A stretch of 64,000 nt of DNA from Comamonadaceae bacterium (GTDB lineage: Bacteria; Pseudomonadota; Gammaproteobacteria; Burkholderiales; Burkholderiaceae_C), in NCBI GenBank assembly GCA_947455145.1, contig CANGME010000006.1, positions 124,001 through 188,000 on the forward strand, read 5' to 3'. Below, one piece after another: positions 60,668 through 64,000 of the stretch. A program made the position numbers and the translations under genes. Numbering within the stretch: position 1 is the first letter of the stretch; every line of letters begins with the position of its first letter. The notes beneath the pieces were generated by a model, which saw only the letters and a list, made by a program, of their open reading frames with translations, was not told where the DNA came from and did not search any database.

Positions 60668-62657
60668 CGTTGGGCTCCTTGGCGTCCACGGGCGGTGAGC
60701 CTTTTGGCGGGCAGACGAAACTGAGTGGTGCGGCGCGTACCCGCGCCCAGATGGCCGAACGGATGCGAGCCCGGTCGAACCCGCTGACGTTGTGAGCGCG
60801 CAAAGCCAGGCGAAAGGCCAGGTAAAAACTCACGCCCACGTTGAGCAGGCCGATCAGCGGCACGGCGGCCACGGCCCACCATAAAGCGGGCAGCTGGAAC
60901 ACGGGCAGGCCGAACGTGACGCACGCCAGTGCCAGTTGACCGGTGGCCAATGTGACGTGGCGCAAGTCCAGTCCGAGCCCGAAGAAAGTGGCAAAGGCCG
61001 GGAGTAAACCCAGCATCAGCCCCAGCGAAAGGTTGGCCGCCAGCCCCGAGATGTTGTTGCGCATGAATCGCGCCCAGCGCGCCGCCCGCGACACGCCCAG
61101 TAGCCCGGTGATGCGGGGGTGGTAGCGCAGGGCGGAGCCCAGCCGGTGGAACACGAACCAGTTCTCGGCCCAGCCCGCCATGATGCTGGAGGCAAACAAC
61201 AGCACACCCGTGAGGGCCGCAAAGAAAGCGGTGGGGCCGAGCAGGGAGTGGCTGACGAGTATGGACAGCGCCTTTTCAGCATCTACCGCGAATTTTCCGA
61301 ACAACAGCCAGTAGGCCCCGCTGAGCAGCAGCACGCCGGGCACGACCAGGGCCAGATTGCCCACCACCGCCGCCATCTGCGAGCGCACCAAGTGGGTGAC
61401 TTCGTCCACAAAACCATCCACCGCGCCGGGGGCCCCCAGTTCCTTGAGTTTGGCTGCCATGGCGGGTGCCGTCATGGCAGGTTGCTTGGTGGCCAGGGTC
61501 CAGTGCATGAACTGGATGAACATGAAGCTCAGGGCGAAGTTCATGCCCGCAAAAAACCCACCCCAAAAGGCCGACAGGCCGAGCGAGAGCAGTAGGTATT
61601 TGAGCAGCGTGGTCACCGACACCACCGCCCCGCCCCCGGCTGCGTTGCGCAGCATGTCGCGGTATTCGGCTGGGGTTCGGGTGATGTAGCGTTCGCCCGT
61701 TTCGGCGCTGCGGTCCGTCACTTTGGCTGCCAGCAGCGATGAGTTGCTGGCGATCAGGGCACGAATGCTGCGGCTCTGGTGGCCCGCTTGAACCAGGCTG
61801 GCCAAAAACTGGGTGGCGCTGTGGGCCGGGGCGGGCGATAGCAGGCAGTCCAGCAGCTCGCGGGTGCGCAGCACCCGCTCCCGCAATTGACGCAGGCGAA
61901 AGACCATACCCACCGAAATACCGTTTTCATCCAGATGGACGTAGACGCTGGAAGCAGCGTGTCGGCAGGCGTCCAAACGTTCCTTGAAATGGTGAACGGC
62001 TTGGTGCTGGGCGGCCTCATCGCTGGGTGTTTGGTTCAGCGTTGCCATAACCGCGTCAAAGTCCGCAGTCAGGGTGTGAAAAGCGCGGGCTTCACGCGCT
62101 GACGCGCTCATGCGCTGGCGCAACTCGGGAGAGAAGCCTGTGGCCTGAATCTGGCTAACACAGAAAGTGAGTGCTTCCATTAGTGCCCGCTGCCAGGGTG
62201 AATGCCCCGCGGACTCCGGTAGGGCCAAGAGTCGCGCCAAGCGCTCGGCGGTAACGGCGTCCAGGCGAGCCAACCACTTGGCGTCTGCGGCCTTGGGGAA
62301 GAGCAAGGGAAACAGTTCCGATGAGTCGCGAGTCTCGGGCGTGACGGGGAGGACTTTGTGCTGAAGACGTTTTAAAAATTCGCTCACCAGCGAGTGCCGC
62401 TGGGCAAAACCATGGTCGGCCAGCAGCGTCGTGGCATCCACCGACTTGACTAGGGCTTGCCACCAAGCCTGCAAGCGTTGCTGCAGCTCGGGGCGCGCCT
62501 CCACCACGTCGAGAAACATCACCACGCGGGCGACCGTGTCCTGTGCTGATAGGTCATTTCCACGAAACCAGCCCAGCAGTGCTACGGCCCAGAGGTGGCG
62601 CTGTACCAGCGGAGCTTGCGGGTCCAGATCGTCGAGCAGGTTACTCAGATCGCGCAT
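60660..62657 (-). CDS. 'Gcr' family membrane protein (called site-specific recombinase)
   Basis: A 665-residue member of the beta-proteobacterial Gcr family, annotated elsewhere as 'site-specific recombinase'. I see none of the catalytic residues of a tyrosine or serine recombinase. Instead the C-terminal half has about six to seven hydrophobic helices (for example SVTTLLKYLLLSLGLSAFWG and LALVVPGVLLLSGAYWLLFG), so it is a membrane protein of unknown function. ATG at 62657 is used; a TTG at 62690 overlapping the apaG stop is possible. It sits between apaG and thiL. Confidence 0.85.
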   Translation of the reverse strand: MRDLSNLLDDLDPQAPLVQRHLWAVALLGWFRGNDLSAQDTVARVVMFLDVVEARPELQQRLQAWWQALVKSVDATTLLADHGFAQRHSLVSEFLKRLQHKVLPVTPETRDSSELFPLLFPKAADAKWLARLDAVTAERLARLLALPESAGHSPWQRALMEALTFCVSQIQATGFSPELRQRMSASAREARAFHTLTADFDAVMATLNQTPSDEAAQHQAVHHFKERLDACRHAASSVYVHLDENGISVGMVFRLRQLRERVLRTRELLDCLLSPAPAHSATQFLASLVQAGHQSRSIRALIASNSSLLAAKVTDRSAETGERYITRTPAEYRDMLRNAAGGGAVVSVTTLLKYLLLSLGLSAFWGGFFAGMNFALSFMFIQFMHWTLATKQPAMTAPAMAAKLKELGAPGAVDGFVDEVTHLVRSQMAAVVGNLALVVPGVLLLSGAYWLLFGKFAVDAEKALSILVSHSLLGPTAFFAALTGVLLFASSIMAGWAENWFVFHRLGSALRYHPRITGLLGVSRAARWARFMRNNISGLAANLSLGLMLGLLPAFATFFGLGLDLRHVTLATGQLALACVTFGLPVFQLPALWWAVAAVPLIGLLNVGVSFYLAFRLALRAHNVSGFDRARIRSAIWARVRAAPLSFVCPPKGSPPVDAKEPNGG

Positions 62658-62686
62658 GGGGGGCACCGGGTGGGCGGCATGTGGCC

Positions 62687-63079
62687 TCAATGCAGTGTGT
62701 GGGTCGCACCACCGGCGCTCAAAGCGTCAAGCACGAACATGGGGATGTCGGTGTCGAACCGCTCTCCGTCTTCGGCCACGAAGAAGTAGCTGCCGTGCAT
62801 GGTGCCCGTGGGCGTGCGCAGGCGCGTGCCGCTGGTGTACTCAAAGGTCTGACCGGGCTGGAGCAGAGGCTGCTGCCCGATCACGCCCAGGCCACGCACG
62901 CGCTCGGTGTGGCCCGCTGCGTCGTTAACGTTCCACTGGCGGGAAATCAGTTGCGCTGCAACTTCACCCGTATTGGTGATGGAAATCGTATAAGCGAATG
63001 TGAAAATTCCCTGCTCGGGGGCGGATTGATCCGGCAAATAGCGGGGCAGGACTTCGGTGAGAATTTGATACTTGGCCAT
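62687..63079 (-). CDS. apaG: ApaG protein
   Basis: A 130-residue single-domain ApaG protein with a fibronectin-like fold. The blocks FTFAYTISITNTGEVAAQLI (near 26) and GVIGQQPLLQPGQTFEYTSG (near 65), then TPTGTMHGSYFFV, are diagnostic. The family has been linked to Co/Mg homeostasis and diadenosine tetraphosphate, but its molecular role is not settled. It is divergent from rpe. Confidence 0.94.
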   Translation of the reverse strand: MAKYQILTEVLPRYLPDQSAPEQGIFTFAYTISITNTGEVAAQLISRQWNVNDAAGHTERVRGLGVIGQQPLLQPGQTFEYTSGTRLRTPTGTMHGSYFFVAEDGERFDTDIPMFVLDALSAGGATHTLH

Positions 63080-63166
63080 GGGCTGATCGTAACTGCGAAA
63101 TAAGCGCTCCCTTTGCGTAGTGTCCTATGTGGAGAGGACGCGAGCGTGAACACTTAAAATTCTGCC

Positions 63167-63841
63167 ATGACCTTTCGCATCGCCCCCTCCATCCTCTCCG
63201 CCGACTTTGCCCGCCTGGGTGAAGAGGTCAAAAATGTCATCGCCGCCGGGGCCGACTGGATTCACTTTGACGTTATGGACAACCACTATGTGCCCAACCT
63301 CACGTTCGGGCCCATGGTGTGCCAAGCCCTCAAACCCCACGCCAAGCGCGCGGACGGCACCGCCGTGCCCGTCGATGTGCATTTGATGGTGCAGCCCGTG
63401 GACGCGCTCGCCGCCGCCTTTGCCGATGCAGGCGCGGATCTCATCAGCTTTCACCCCGATGCGTCGCACCACGTGCATCGCAGCATCCAAGTCATCAAAT
63501 CCAAAGGCGTCAAGGCAGGGCTGGTGTTCAACCCGGCCGAAGAGCTGGACGTGCTCGATTGGGTGATCGACGACATCGACCTTATCCTCATCATGTCGGT
63601 CAACCCCGGCTTTGGCGGGCAAAGCTTCATCGACTCAGCCCTGCGCAAGACCGAGGCCGTGCGCAAGCGCATTGAGGCCACGGGACGTGATATTCGGCTA
63701 GAGGTGGATGGCGGCATCAAGATTGACAATATCCGCCGTGTTGCCGATGCCGGGGCCGATACCTTTGTGGCGGGGAGTGCTATTTTTGGCAAGCCCGACT
63801 ACAAGACGGTGATTGATGCCATGCGTTTTGCATTGGCTTGA
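63167..63841 (+). CDS. rpe: Ribulose-phosphate 3-epimerase
   Basis: Interconverts ribulose 5-phosphate and xylulose 5-phosphate in the pentose phosphate pathway. The 224-residue TIM barrel starts with [20 protein letters not shown]. The metal-binding pattern is [20 protein letters not shown], with HLMV and the second catalytic Asp in [11 protein letters not shown]; the phosphate loop is at [11 protein letters not shown]-type sequence ([15 protein letters not shown]). The typical partners gph and trpE do not follow in this window. Confidence 0.97.
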   Translation: MTFRIAPSILSADFARLGEEVKNVIAAGADWIHFDVMDNHYVPNLTFGPMVCQALKPHAKRADGTAVPVDVHLMVQPVDALAAAFADAGADLISFHPDASHHVHRSIQVIKSKGVKAGLVFNPAEELDVLDWVIDDIDLILIMSVNPGFGGQSFIDSALRKTEAVRKRIEATGRDIRLEVDGGIKIDNIRRVADAGADTFVAGSAIFGKPDYKTVIDAMRFALA

Positions 63842-63903
63842 GGAAAATTTCTTGTGCTTTGTGGCCGCTTTATGAGCGTAGGCCGATTGAGTTGGCTGAA
63901 ACA

Positions 63904-64000
63904 CTACGGTGTTGAATCGAAAAGTCGCAAGACATTGCGGCCGTCGGTTTTGGCTTGATACATCGCGGTATCAGCGCGATGCAACAGCTGGTCTACGCTT
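63904..64000 (-). CDS. Diguanylate cyclase, C-terminal end (cut by window edge)
   Basis: The last 32 codons of a minus-strand gene encode LLHRADTAMYQAKTDGRNVL followed by RLFDSTP and a stop (TAG). LHRADTAMYQAKxxGRN is the conserved C-terminal element of GGDEF domains. Everything upstream, including the catalytic GGDEF loop, lies outside the window. Confidence 0.85.
   Translation of the reverse strand, partial: SVDQLLHRADTAMYQAKTDGRNVLRLFDSTP

Noticed and set aside
60660-62657. A mobile element, because of the 'site-specific recombinase' name of this family.
   Set aside because: No catalytic recombinase residues, no flanking repeats, and a conserved housekeeping neighbourhood.

Overview
The window looks like chromosomal DNA of a Burkholderiales bacterium, most likely Comamonadaceae of the Rhodoferax/Polaromonas type. 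The grounds are GC-rich codon use, orphan TctC/Bug-type binding proteins, the proteobacterial GshA family, the apaG-'Gcr'-thiL-pgpA-cinA block beside rpe, and short dispersed repeats of kinds I remember from that family. The genus is an inference. I see no rRNA, tRNA, CRISPR array, transposase or prophage. No gap between genes exceeds 300 bases; the longest are 15683-15946 and 55276-55515.

Layout. 1-10335: core genes: a cut-off sugar nucleotidyltransferase, leuS-lptE-holA-proA, then gshA-kup-gshB (glutathione synthesis around a K+ transporter). 10351-17904: a minus-strand operon (Cys-rich CWC protein, cation diffusion facilitator, class II amidotransferase), then GT39-PAP2 envelope enzymes, a GST, a membrane diguanylate cyclase and a TauE/SafE transporter. 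17931-27972: a minus-strand type I restriction-modification operon, hsdM-hsdS-antitoxin-RelE toxin-AlbA/ATPase-hsdR-YgjP peptidase, with nearly every gene overlapping or abutting the next. Its hsdM is split by a frameshift at a five-base homopolymer, and the ATPase gene carries five copies of a 12-bp tandem repeat. 28133-35720: malate synthase G behind a haloacid dehalogenase, a Bug protein, an ECF sigma factor with a zinc-finger anti-sigma, and a MmgE/PrpD-acyl-CoA dehydrogenase pair divergent from a LysR gene. 37348-45290: argS, a SPOR protein, dsbA, lptA-lptB-rpoN, an RlmL-type methyltransferase and a PIN toxin. 45287-49766: a catabolic-looking minus-strand operon (deacetylase, Bug, FMN glutamate-synthase-like enzyme, FAH hydrolase). 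49804-57926: a YecA/SEC-C protein, an RND pump with its adaptor, a fluoroacetate-dehalogenase-like hydrolase, cinA and pgpA. 57934-59640: a LysR/tautomerase module lying inside the pgpA-thiL block. 59657-64000: thiL, 'Gcr', apaG, rpe and the tail of a second diguanylate cyclase.

The most notable features are the translationally coupled defence operon with an embedded toxin-antitoxin pair, and at least four families of short repeats. Several repeat copies sit inside core genes (leuS, proA, thiL, hsdM, the PAP2 gene, the methyltransferase gene) without breaking the frame, so repeat DNA has become protein sequence.
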